Assembly (NCBI GenBank): GCA_964019135.1
Contig: OZ025248.1
Coordinates: forward strand, 40,293,670-40,357,669
DNA length: 64,000 nucleotides
Source: Arenicola marina
Lineage: Eukaryota > Annelida > Polychaeta > Arenicolidae
Reading direction: 5' to 3'
Positions 39,611 to 50,158 of this stretch are shown one piece after another. The position numbers were made by a program, and so were the translations under genes. Positions within the stretch are counted from its first letter, which is position 1. Every line of letters begins with the position of its first letter. Below the pieces are notes generated by a model, which worked only from the letters and a program-made list of their open reading frames with translations, was not told the origin of the DNA and did no database searches.

Positions 39611-41467
39611 CTGGGATATGGCGAAGAAAACATCATAAACAGAAACATTAATACGTGCTTTAGTAAGTTGTTTGTTACATTTCAAAAAAAGACGGGTTGC
39701 ATATATGTGTTATATCTCAGCACGTAGGTCAAACTGAAACGTGCTATATATAGGACGCTAGAAACGAATGGGTTAAGAGTCAACTATTAACCAACTAAGG
39801 AAAGTCAAACGCAAAGTCATGTTGTTGTTGTTATTCTTGTTGTCTACGCCACCGACAAAGCATTTTGGCTTGGTCTGTGTAAGTATAAGAAAGTCAACGA
39901 CACGTGTAGACAAAATTATGGCTGTGATAAAACGGTTTTAAACCCGGGACCGACAACATCTACTTATCTTTTTTTATAAGATGTTGTTTCCGAGTACCAC
40001 AGTTATGAGTTTTACATTTCACAGATCCTTTTTTTCTAGCATGACAGTGACCCAAGGCATAAATTGTCGTAATCAACCAAGCCGCCACGCATTTTATCCC
40101 GCTCGACGGCAGCAGCGCAAGGTAAACTGTTTGCGGCATGGCTTAAGCCAATCAGTGCGCAGCCGGCACAGTTCGTCATGGGTTCCAGGCCGTTGTGTAT
40201 ACCTTTGCCATCGGCGTTGAAATTATGTAAAACTTGGTGAGGGCTATACCGAGACAAGAAGCTTATTTCAAAGAATAATAAAGCCAAAGACGGAACCAAC
40301 TTTCTAACACATTAGCCGATCTCATTATTTGCGGCTTGTCTGCCCTATATGAGCGTGAAGACAGACCATGTGGCGTAAAGCTAAGCGGGCTCAGATAACT
40401 AGACATAGTCAATTAAGTCAAACCAGACTTGAAGAAATATACATGACGTTCCTTTATTCACCTTTGTCCCAGATGTGATGTAAGTTACATGAATACTAGC
40501 TATAGGCGTTTCCCAATGATGAATGCCTGTCATAATAGCGCAATTCTTTGCGCGATTTGTCTTCGTTTTAATTATAAATATACCTCACGGCTAATACGCT
40601 CTGCCTGTATAGTATTCTCTGTCTACCCAGATTTCGGTTTTGCCCTACTGGTGGCGTGGTAACTTGAGCGGGTAAATGTCTATCAATCTACTGGCGGAGA
40701 CTGGCGGCGCGCTGTGCATATATCACCCTGTAACTGGCGGCCCATGCCAGCCTCTCAGACATCAGCAGCGCCGTGGCGGCAGTCGTCGCAACTACTCCAC
40801 CATCAGTTCACGTCGATAATCTACCTCCGCATCTCGTGGCTGCGTGACTTTTTAGGCATGAGCGGTAAATCTCGCATGAGTTATTGGCACGCTGCGCAGC
40901 CAACTGCTTGACGTAGGTGACTTGACAGAGGTGTCGGCCGCAATAAATGGCAGATATGCGCAGGCTGCCATCATTCTCCACGTGTTCTAACTCTTTGTGT
41001 ATTTATAAGTCTGGCGTTCACATAATGGTGGTGGTGGAGGGCGGTGGTAGTGTAGTGGTACGGGTGGCTGGTGGTGGTGATCGTGGTAGTCTCAGTGGTG
41101 GTGGTAGAAAAACGTGCACAACTGTGGCATCGTAGCGGTGGTCGTCGCAAAGCAAGTACAACAACAACTGGCTTAACTTGCGAGTGATGTAGATTAAACA
41201 GATTAGGACCAGAATATATGTTTTTACAAATATTTTTCGTCTATTCCGTATATTACAAGGCCAAGGACCCATAGTACGAATAAACACATTAAGTCATCGT
41301 AAAACTATATTAATTAAAAGAGTAGACTTGCCTTGCATGATATATAAAGGCTGCCCAGTTCGATTGGATTCGCTTACTGGTAGAACTCATTAATTGCAAG
41401 AAAGAAAGCACGCGCCAGTAGGCAATGACATTTGTCTTCGATTATTTCAATACCGACATGTTTGGAA

Positions 41468-42470
41468 TAAATACGTTCCCCATCCTCGCCCTGGTGCCAG
41501 GTTATACCTCTGGTTTACAGTGAATACGTTCCCCATCCTCGCCCTGGTGCCAGGTTATACCTCTGCTTTACAGTGAATACGTTCCCCATCCTCGCCCTGG
41601 TGCCAGGTTATACCTCTGGTTTACAGTGAATACGTTCCCCATCCTCGCCCTGGTGCCAGGTTATACCTCTGCTTTACAGTGAATACGTTCCCCATCCTCG
41701 CCCTGGTGCCAGGTTATACCTCTGCTTTACAGTGAATACGTTCCCCATCCTCGCCCTGGTGCCAGGTTATACCTCTGGTTTACAGTGAATACGTTCCCCA
41801 TCCTCGCCCTGGTGCCAGGTTATACCTCTGGTTTACAGTGAATACGTTTCCCATCCTCGCCCTGGTGCCAGGTTATACCTCTGGTTTACAGTGAATACGT
41901 TGCCCATCCTCGCCCTGGTGCCAGGTTATACCTCTGCTTTACAGTGAATACGTTGCCCATCCTCGCCCTGGTGCCAGGTTATACCTCTGGTTTACAGTGA
42001 ATACGTTCCCCATCCTCGCCCTGGTGCCAGGTTATACCTCTGGTTTACAGTGAATACGTTCCCCATCCTCGCCCTGGTGCCAGGTTATACCTCTGGTTTA
42101 CAGTGAATACGTTCCCCATCCTCGCCCTGGTGCCAGGTTATACCTCTGGTTTACAGTGAATACGTTCCCCATCCTCGCCCTGGTGCCAGGTTATACCTCT
42201 GGTTTACAGTGAATACGTTCCCCATCCTCGCCCTGGTGCCAGGTTATACCTCTGGTTTACAGTGAATACGTTCCCCATCCTCGCCCTGGTGCCAGGTTAT
42301 ACCTCTGGTTTACAGTGAATACGTTCCCCATCCTCGCCCTGGTGCCAGGTTATACCTATGGTTTACAGTGAATACGTTCCCCATCCTCGCCCTGGTGCCA
42401 GGTTATACCTCTGGTTTACAGTGAATACGTTCCCCATCCTCGCCCTGGTGCCAGGTTATACCTCTGGCTC
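41468..42470. repeat. 53-bp minisatellite, 19 near-identical copies
   Basis: ATACGTTCCCCATCCTCGCC begins at 41471 and its last copy at 42425, exactly 18 x 53 bases apart, so there are 19 copies without indels. The rest of the unit is CTGGTGCCAGGTTATACC and TCTGGTTTACAGTGA. Only a few positions vary (CTGGTTT/CTGCTTT, CGTTCCC/CGTTGCC/CGTTTCC, CCTCTG/CCTATG). Each unit has a small palindrome, CCTGGTGCCAGG. The array starts within unique sequence ending TTTGGAATAA and ends at CTCTGGCTCCAATGAG. Confidence 0.97.
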
Positions 42471-43199
42471 CAATGAGCGCTTGAAACGTGTCTAATATTG
42501 ATAAAGCATTGAGACGAGACAACAAATCTGATCTGAAACGTTGTCTTGTCACTGGTAGATTTTACATGTGAATAAGAATCCCAGTTGGGTCACGAACACA
42601 CCGTACATAACTAATCATACGAAAAAATATCACATATATAGAAAGAACGAATTTTATTCACATGGATGAGAACTACGGTCTCATCCAATAATAAGTTGCA
42701 TATTATAAAACCATCTAGACTGCGAAGCCTGGAGCCTTTCATCCTTACTCAAAATTGTTATGCTAACATCAAAATATGACTGCGATTTTTTCTAAGAAAT
42801 AAGGGCTTATTTCACCATCTAGTCCGCGGGCTGAGTTTTGCCCAAGGCTTAATATGCCATGAAGCTTCATGACTTTGTCTTGGGGTGGGGGGGGGGGAGT
42901 ATCTATCCCCATCCAGCCCGTGGCTGCGGTTTGTCCTACGTGTGTACCCAGGCCTTCGATCTATGGAGAGGAAGTATGTCTACCGGTTATGAAGCGAACA
43001 TTCGCGTAACCACTCAGGCATTGAGCAGCGGTCAAGAGTCCATTGCAGACAAGTGATATGGTCCTATGGCCGATCGGTAGCCCCAGCCAGGGTGGTGGGG
43101 GGGCATGCCATGCGTCACACACCGCCACACCGATGTCACAGACCGCTTGGTTTACTGCTCCACATCACCCCCTCATATCCTTCGTCTTGCGACTCCTAG

Positions 43200-43575
43200 C
43201 CCCTACCCCCCCCCCCCCTTCTTCTTCACCCAGATCCCTTTTGTCTGACCCCTCCTCCTTTTCTCTGTCTTACCATTCTCCCTTCTCCTTGAACCCCCCT
43301 GCCTTATCCCGCTCGGTCCTCCTCTCCCCTCACCCGCTCCCTCCCCCTCCTCCTCCTCCTTGACCCTCTTCCTTGCCCCTACGCACCCCCGTTAGCCCTC
43401 ACCTGCTTCGCTCCCAGCCCTCTCCCTCCTCCTCCCTCCTCCTCCCTCACCCCCATCCTGTCCTCCTCACTCACTCCCACCCTACCCTTCTCACTCACCC
43501 CCACCCCACCCTCCTCACTCACCTCCACCCCATCCTCCTCCCTTCCTCACCCCCACCCCACCCTCCTCTCGTGCC
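43200..43575. repeat. Pyrimidine-rich C/T low-complexity tract
   Basis: About 370 bases of almost pure C and T on the plus strand. A loose repeat (CACCCCCACCC, TCCTCACTCA) is visible in 43440-43560. Proline/serine-rich frames here reflect composition. Confidence 0.85.
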
Positions 43576-44344
43576 GCCTCTCGTGGCCCCGTGGACCGGC
43601 AAGAGCCAATAAAGGGTCGTCACCCGTGTAAAACTATGGCAACTGGCGTTGGAGGCATCATGCCGGGGGGATGTAACCACGGCAACCGACGCGGGATGTG
43701 GAATGGCAACATGGAGCACAGTCCTCGTAAACTGCGTCTCACGACTAAAAAGGCGCAACGTCTAATATATCTTGGCGGGGAATCGGGCGTTAAGCACACC
43801 GCTTTCATATCAAAGAGCTTTGCTTGGGTCATTGGTCCTGACTTTGGTTCTTTCATTATTTTATTGTGGTTTCGTGTGCTTCATTCCGGCGTGTCTGTAT
43901 CTGAATATTACTTACGATGCGTTCTGTCGTTTGCTTATGTTGCATGCTATAGCTTATATCCGGAGCTAGGCTACGGACGGGGAAACCCGGGACTTATGGC
44001 CGGTCCCGGTTGGCCCGTTCGCTCAGCTTTCCTATATTCTCTGTGCACTCCCTTTATTGTTGTCTGTTGTCTTTACTAACCTCGATGCACTCACGGTTAT
44101 GTGATGTCGAACTGAAGGACCATTTTATGTAACCGTCACACGTTGCCTCACAAGAACACTAGGCAGGTATCAGGTCGTCTGCTTCATTCGCGCGCACGAG
44201 ACACCCTTAACCCCTTCTGGCGTTCACTTACTCGAGGCTCGTTCGTTCGTTAATTCATTGTCTCACCACTTGCGTGCCTTAGTCCCGTTTCGTCGGCCCG
44301 CGAAGCTTTTTGCCCTACCTACCTCATCTACCTACCTACCCTTG

Positions 44345-44540
44345 GCAAAGATTTTATAGAACTCTATAGCAGTTCTACCGAAATTCTATGGAAACTCCAT
44401 GGAAATTATATGGAAACTATGGAAATTCTATGGAAACTCTATGAAATATCTATGAAAATTCTATAGAAGGTCTATGGGAAACTATATGGAAACTGTAGAC
44501 ATTCTATGGGAAAAACTTTAGAATGTCCATAGAAAAATCG
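44345..44540. repeat. Degenerate short repeat based on TCTATGGAAACT
   Basis: Variants of ATTCTATGGAAACT recur irregularly every 10 to 20 bases. Divergence is high, and the interval has no coding potential. Confidence 0.8.
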
Positions 44541-45029
44541 ATATTAACACCTAGAATTTCTTAATAGAAACTATAAGATATTTGGTTACGGGTACTCATG
44601 TTGCATGTAGATCTTCCTGGATTTGGCTGTTACATAGCGAGCAGACCAATCAAAGTGGCCTGTTAGTTGGTGTAGCTATAGTCAGATAAGATGGCAGTGC
44701 AACTATAGGGTGTTCAGGCTTGGACGAACTAGCGGGTAAGAGACTCTTACTTTCTTAAAACGACACAGTGAACTTGCACTATCTATGCAGTGCATCGTGA
44801 CGCCCACCATCTTGCATACGTGGACTAGTCTTTACAAATGTGAGGACTGAAACGGCCAGCAGTTTATATCGCCCGAAATGGAACAAGTATTTAACAAGTT
44901 TTGAACCATTAAAACTGCTCGGGTAGCCCCAGAACGCACTACAGCGGCCTTCTATTACTGTGAAATAGAGCGTCTTCAAACAAAACGCATGTATTCTCCT
45001 GTAGTACCCTCTCACCTCTTCAAGTTCAG

Positions 45030-45082
45030 GGGCCGTCTCGATAGCTCAGTGGGTTACAGCGCTCGCTCTGGCCACCTGGCGC
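45030..45082 (+). mobile_element. Truncated SINE, 5' head only
   Basis: GCCGTCTCGATAGCTCAGTG and the following GCGCTCGCTCTGGCCACCTG correspond to the head of the SINE copies at 47995 and 49905, including the A box TAGCTCAGTGGG. The match stops at about 45082. The sequence after it carries the palindromic GGGGCGCGTGCGCCCCTG and is unrelated, so the B box and tail are missing. Confidence 0.65.
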
Positions 45083-45289
45083 ACAGGGGGCGCGTGCGCC
45101 CCTGCCCCAATCGCTAGAACATACGCGAAGAAAGGCACGTGACCCCCCTTTCCTTTGAAGAAGGGGGCACAGAGGGCACAGTTACTATTCTTTCTGCACA
45201 ACCTCACCAACACCCCCCCCCCTCCCCTGCCCCCGTCGTGTTTCTCACTGGATCTACGTCTAGATAGTATTTAAATAAATGGTGCCTCC

Positions 45290-45318
45290 CCTTTCGTAAA
45301 TTCCCGGATCCGCCACTG
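45290..45318. mobile_element. Solitary end of the CAGTGGCGGATC inverted-repeat element
   Basis: CCCGGATCCGCCACTG ending at 45318 matches the terminal inverted repeat of the elements at 45700-45957 and 63081-63284, apart from C for T in GGATCC. I could not find a matching left end, so this is a broken copy or a related subfamily. Its internal sequence would extend to the left. Confidence 0.5.
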
Positions 45319-45699
45319 CACTAACATACATTTTTCATCTGCTTGACTGTGTTAGTTTGTAGGATATATATATACATATATGAAGAAGACGAAGTGCCAT
45401 TGCGACTGCGGAACTGCACACTCCGTCCGTCTGCACCCATTCCCTTGCTGGTTCTAATCAAGCAATGGGCTTGGCTTCGCCGGCGCCGCAACGCTGATGG
45501 CCTCATGCGTTACAACGGCTGTACATTTGGTACTTTCACCCACGTGGCTGGCTGTTTGCGACATACCGATCACCCATGTCAGTGGGCTGTCGTCACGCGA
45601 GGTCTACAGGGGATATATCCGCGGGTTGTGAACGCCAACCTATACGCCCTTAACTAAGCCTTAGAATAATGTGGATAATGGAGGTCACCAGTCCACTTG

Positions 45700-45957
45700 C
45701 AGGGGCGGATCTAGGAATTTGCCAAGTGGGGGGGGGGGGGGGGTTGCTCTCTGAAAAACTTGCAACCGGGGGCGGGTGGAGGGCGTGCTCGGAGAAGCCG
45801 ACTTTAACAGTGTATGCTCAGGTTCCCAAGGGGGGGCTTGCTCTCTGAAGACTTGGGACTTTAACATGTATGTTAACATGTATATTGTATGTTCTGGTTC
45901 CCAAGGGGGGGGGGGGGGGTGAACCCCCCCTAACCCCCCCCCCTAGATCCGCCACTG
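45700..45957. mobile_element. Short nonautonomous inverted-repeat element (MITE-like)
   Basis: The element begins CAGGGGCGGATCTAGG and ends CCTAGATCCGCCACTG, which is its inverse with one mismatch. It is flanked by a 5-base direct repeat, ACTTG, at 45695-45699 and 45958-45962. Internally it has two related segments (CTCTGAAAAACTTGCAACC; CTCTGAAGACTTG) separated by GGAGAAGCCGACTTTAACAG, plus long G and C runs. It encodes nothing. The copy at 63081-63284 is the same family in the opposite orientation. The superfamily is not assigned, because a 5-base target duplication does not fit the 8 bases of hAT elements. Confidence 0.82.
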
Positions 45958-46130
45958 ACTTGTTGGTCGTGGAAAGTACCTGGTCACACCGCCCTGACTA
46001 CATTGTTAAACCCTGGCACTGGGGATGCAGTCAATTTTCGTGGATGTATTCCCTTTATCTACTATCCAAACGGTGACTATTTGACCTTAAATATCATACA
46101 TGTGGAGTCCATGGATGATTCCATAGTCTA

Positions 46131-46260
46131 GCCCTGAGAGCCTGACGGCACATGGATCAATGGTTCGAGCCCCGCTGTGGTCATGTCTGTGTGGTCGCAG
46201 GATAAAGATCCCATGTCCTTCTTCGCAAACAGTAGGTCTTCTGACATGTTGCGATATGTA
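46131..46260 (+). mobile_element. 5'-truncated SINE copy
   Basis: From about 46131 the sequence matches the SINE family of 47995 and 49905: CTGAGAGCCTGACGGCAC, then a B box GGTTCGAGCCC at about 46161-46171, then GTGTGGTCGCAGGATAAAGA and CCCATGTCCTTCTTCGCAAA. The A-box half is missing and homology ends near 46240-46260. Confidence 0.75.
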
Positions 46261-46325
46261 TCATGACAAATAGCCTCATGGTTTTTACTCTTCTTTTTTT
46301 ATGTAGATTCCAATGCTCGTGGCAG

Positions 46326-46470
46326 CATGTGGAAATGTTTCAATTTCACAGTGTTGTCAACATATGGACATATTTCAATTTCACAGTGTTGTCAACATAT
46401 GGAAATGTTTCAATTTCAGTCTTGTAAACATATGGAAATGTTTCAATTTCACAGTGTTGTCAACATATGT
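46326..46470. repeat. 35-bp minisatellite, 4 copies
   Basis: GGAAATGTTTCAATTTCACA followed by GTGTTGTCAACATAT starts at 46331, 46366, 46401 and 46434. One unit has a short deletion (CAGTCTTGTAAACA). It shares the 35-bp length with the intron-4 array but not the sequence. Confidence 0.93.
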
Positions 46471-47059
46471 TCCATACGAGGACATATAGAACTGTATTAT
46501 GAACAAGAATGGTCGCTGAGACAGGACGATCATGGCAGAATGGAGGTCTACAGTGCTCTCCAGCGGTCTTTGGGGTTGAGAGGCGGCCTTGACACTGGAT
46601 CAAACTGAACCGAACACAAGAAAAACTGTCGCCGTGCATGATCCGGTCTTAGTAAGGAACCCTTCTCTCGGTGCGACGTGCGTGCCCTTATTAACTGGCC
46701 GTCCGCGTGTCTGCATACCGGCTACGCCACCAGTGTCACCACTTGGTGATTCCTCGAGCAAGAGGGATGAAGAATCTGCGGTAATCATTATGGTCAAGGA
46801 TATTCCTGGAGTGGTAGGTTAGAGGGAGGGTGCGGGGGGCGGGGGGGGGGGGCAGGCGAGTTGTGAGAGCGGGGAGGCGAGGGTTAGGCGTTTTGGGTGG
46901 GCGATGGTAGGGGTGGGGATATAAATGCACATCGCTGGTGCAGCGCCAGTTCTGTGCCCGCCCCAGGCCCGCTCGGCCCCGCGCCCGCCCCAGACCCGCC
47001 CCATGTCCGCCCTGCGATGTTACACACAAGAACCTCGTGCCCTTATGGTGGGAGACGGG

Positions 47060-47205
47060 ATGTAAGTGTGTGTGGGGGGGGTGGGGGGTGGAGGAGGAGT
47101 GGGGGGGTGGGTGGAGGAGGAGTGGGGGGGGGGGGTGTGGGAGAGGAGTGGGGGGGGGGGGGAGGGGGTGGAGGAGGAGTGGGGGGGAGGGGGGGGGGAG
47201 GTAAG
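47060..47205. repeat. G-rich low-complexity tract with GGAGGAGTGGGGGG units
   Basis: The plus strand is almost entirely G with GTG and GAGGAG interruptions. A loose unit GTGGAGGAGGAGTGGGGGG recurs about five times. Several overlapping glycine-rich (plus) and proline-rich (minus) frames follow from this and are not genes. Runs of four or more G suggest quadruplex potential. Confidence 0.88.
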
Positions 47206-47638
47206 ATACAAGCCACTTGTCCCGGCAGCTGTAGATCAAAGACCAGCAAGCGAACGTTGTGTCTCACCCTTCTCGATGTACAGAGCGGGATCAAAAAAGA
47301 TCAAAAGCCCTTCCCTCCTTCTTTCAGAAACACATCCTCGATAAATTGTCCTCCAAGAGTTATTACTGATGTAAGAAGCTTCCGTCTTCAGTGCGACTTT
47401 ACCTTCATCTGTGATCCCTCTGGTCGGTTGATGGGAATTGGAACTCCCCGGATCCCTGGCCCGTCACTCAGCTTTCTAGATAGTAGTATCCAGATCATCA
47501 CCAGGACGCGCGATTTGAAGGTTAACTGGGGAGATAGAGGGAATTGCTGGATGGGGGGGGGGGGGGTGGAAGAAATTATATAAAACTTTCTTGTACTAAA
47601 TCTCCTCGCCAAAACAATGTGCTTGGATCTCGCCTATC

Positions 47639-47716
47639 CTAGATATAGCGGAACGCAATATAAAGACAATATAACTCCCTAGATATAGCGGAACGCAATA
47701 TAAAGACAATATAACT
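47639..47716. repeat. 40-bp tandem duplication, 2 copies
   Basis: CTAGATATAGCGGAACGCAA and TATAAAGACAATATAACT occur twice exactly 40 bases apart (AGATATAGCG at 47641 and 47681). It ends 43 bases before the assembly gap, so more copies could be collapsed nearby. Confidence 0.93.
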
Positions 47717-47758
47717 GTTTAAACATCATTTACTGCCCCCGCCCCCGACTCCCCAGTC

Positions 47759-47958
47759 NNNNNNNNNNNNNNNNNNNNNNNNNNNNNNNNNNNNNNNNNN
47801 NNNNNNNNNNNNNNNNNNNNNNNNNNNNNNNNNNNNNNNNNNNNNNNNNNNNNNNNNNNNNNNNNNNNNNNNNNNNNNNNNNNNNNNNNNNNNNNNNNNN
47901 NNNNNNNNNNNNNNNNNNNNNNNNNNNNNNNNNNNNNNNNNNNNNNNNNNNNNNNNNN
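47759..47958. other. Assembly gap of 200 N
   Basis: Exactly 200 undetermined bases. The round number suggests a placeholder, so the real distance is unknown. The gap lies inside intron 1, between a C-rich segment and a SINE copy. Confidence 0.99.
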
Positions 47959-47994
47959 GTTCAAGGACATGTAGTATATAACCAACAATCGGTT

Positions 47995-48244
47995 GCCGGC
48001 CTGATAGCCCAGTCGGCTAGAGCGCTCGCCTTGAGTGCTCTGGCCACCTGAGAGCCTAACGGCACGTGGATCGGTGGTTCCAGCCCCGCTGTGGCCATGT
48101 CTGTGTGGTCGCAGGATGAAGATCCCATGTCTTTCTTCGCAAAGAGTAGGGGGTTACCCCCGGGGACATGGCTCCGCTCTCCCTTCCTTCTCCCATTGAC
48201 CAAACGTGGTTAAAACGTCGTGGACATCCAACGAACCAACCAAC
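47995..48244 (+). mobile_element. tRNA-derived SINE, near full length
   Basis: About 250 bp aligning along its length to the copy at 49905-50158. It has an A-box-like TAGCCCAGTCGG at 48005-48016 and a decayed B box GGTTCCAGCCC at 48076-48086. A shared body follows (GTGTGGTCGCAGGATGAAGA, CTTTCTTCGCAAAGAGTAGG, CCTTCCTTCTCCCATTGACC), ending in an ACCAACCAACG tail. It lacks the poly-A tail of LINE-mobilised SINEs; the CCAA-type tail is the family's own. The minus strand reads a short open frame similar in both copies, which reflects shared descent, not coding. Confidence 0.85.
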
Positions 48245-49501
48245 GATGCCGTCGACGACATGTATACCACTATGGTAAACTAGATGCCGCCCATTCCGTC
48301 TTGCACCTTTTTACCGGTTACTGTGCTGTTTTGCTTGAACTGCTGGAAATAAGTCAAAAGGAACCACGATGACAAAAGACAATTACCCTTAAGATCTCAT
48401 CATGTGGCCGGCTCCATGGCTCATAGACCTTTCCTTGTATTCCATTAGGAAGGCGTGTCTGCGGTGTGTTGATGGCCGCCCGATATGGCCCTGCAACTTA
48501 TTGTGGGTGTTAGCCGCAGTGCCTTACCACACCCTGCTAATTACTGGGTCACTGCTAAGGACAAGTGTGAGTTAATTTACAATGGCTGTCTGATGAATAT
48601 TCATGACACGTATCTTCGGTAACCATCCCCCCTCGTCCGGGATTATAAAGGGGTTGGTTTTGGTTCTTCGGAAGCACGGGGTATGTGGGACTGCTCTCAG
48701 GGCCGGTCCCATAGCCCGCCCCCCCCCCCCCCCCCCCACCCAACCCCCCCTAGCCTCCTATCAACCCCCACCGCCTCCAGCATCCCTGTCACACATACAA
48801 ACGGTGTCTCTGGGGTATACGGAATAGGCGGTTGCCCAGTTTTCCGAACCTGACCCAACGCGTTCAAAACTTTCCTCCAAATGGTACCCCTGATGCTTCG
48901 CTCGCCACTTGGCCTCAGTCCTGTTTCAGTCCATATCATGAAATATTGATATGTTGCCAGGCGTGTACTCGGTGACCCGTGCTGGGGTCAGCTTCCTCAG
49001 GCTGGGTGCGGCATCTGGTGTCACATAACAGCGCCCGGGGCGACACGGTGGGGTAAGCCGGTAAGTTATGGCTTTCTCCACCGGCCCCACGCGGTTCGGC
49101 TGTTACACGGCGTGCTAACAGGACGGAATTCACTATTCATTAAGCCATACAATTACAGTTGTCTGGCACTATATAGGCTAATGGCCATTCGTTTTTATGT
49201 GCGCACGTACATCAAAAGGCATCAGTTGCAGTTCCATTTCAGCGGGAATCCACTCCAATTATAATCTTTCCCGCATTTAAATGGCGTGACCTGACCTGAC
49301 CGTGTGATCTCATTATGAACAGAAGGACATAGGCGGAGGGGGGGGGGGGGGGGGGGGTAGTAATACGAGAGTGAATGAGGACACAACTAGGTGTTGCGGG
49401 GAGTATCTTAGTATCTCAGTATTTGGAGTTCTGTTTCGTACGCTACATAGCGATTTCTTGCATAAGAAATATCGCTTTATCGGGGTGCCATTGGCCTCGA
49501 C

Positions 49502-49735
49502 AACGACCTTGACATTGACAATGACTTTGACATTGACAATAACTTTGACATTGACAATAACTTTGACATTGACAATAACTTTGACATTGACAATGACTTT
49601 GACATTGACAATAACTTTGACATTGACAATGACTTTGACATTGACAATGACTGACATTGACAATGAACTTGACCTTGACATTGGCAATGAACTTTGACCT
49701 TGACATTGACATTGCCCTTGACATTGGCATTGACA
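49502..49735. repeat. 18-bp (6-bp based) minisatellite, about 13 copies
   Basis: TTTGACATTGACAATAAC and the variant with AATGAC repeat from about 49502 to 49650, then decay to GACCTTGACATTGGCAATG forms by about 49735. The unit is built from a TTGACA hexamer. Eighteen is a multiple of three, so repetitive frames appear on both strands (Thr-Leu on plus, Val-Asn-Val-Lys on minus). Confidence 0.93.
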
Positions 49736-49904
49736 ATGACCTTGACGTAGAAAATGGCCTTGACTTTGAATCGATATGTAAGTAACATGATCTTGACCCG
49801 TAGCACAGAACACACTCTCCCATTGTGGTGATATCGGATCCGTTCTGAGACACAACCACTCTTTTATAAAGGAAATTAGTATTAATTGTCATAATATCAC
49901 TGGG

Positions 49905-50158
49905 GCCGGCGCGACAGCTCAGTGGGCTGGAGCGCTCGCATTGAGTGCTCCGGTCATCTGAGAGCCTAAAGGCACGTGGGTCGATGGTTCGAGTCCCGCT
50001 GTGGCCATGTCTATGTGGTCGCAGGATAAAGATTCCATGTCTTTCTTCGTAAAGAGTAGGGGGTTACCCCCGGGGATATGGCTCCACTCTCCCTTCCTTC
50101 TCCCATTGACGCGATATGACCAAAAGTGGTTAAAGCGTCCTGAATAACCAACCAACCG
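49905..50158 (+). mobile_element. tRNA-derived SINE, full-length copy
   Basis: The best copy of the family. It has an A box CAGCTCAGTGGG at 49915-49926 and a perfect B box GGTTCGAGTCC at 49986-49996. The body shared with 47995 follows, and the copy ends in ACCAACCAACC at about 50158. The A-to-B spacing of about 71 bases is longer than in most tRNAs, so the head is either from a tRNA with an insertion or a composite. The element lies about 475 bases upstream of exon 2, in the same orientation as the gene. Confidence 0.88.

Noticed and set aside
41468-42470. CRISPR array, because of the regular 53-bp repeats
   Set aside because: Units are contiguous with no variable spacers, no cas genes are present and the genome is animal.
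43591-44079. 162-residue plus-strand frame with hydrophobic segments
   Set aside because: It begins in low-complexity sequence, has no recognisable homology and no splice or promoter support. It could be chance in an intron.
45084-45318. Full inverted-repeat element between CAGGGGGCGCG and CCGGATCCGCCACTG
   Set aside because: The left end does not match the family terminus and the flanks (GCGCA and CACTA) do not form a target duplication. Only the right end is accepted.
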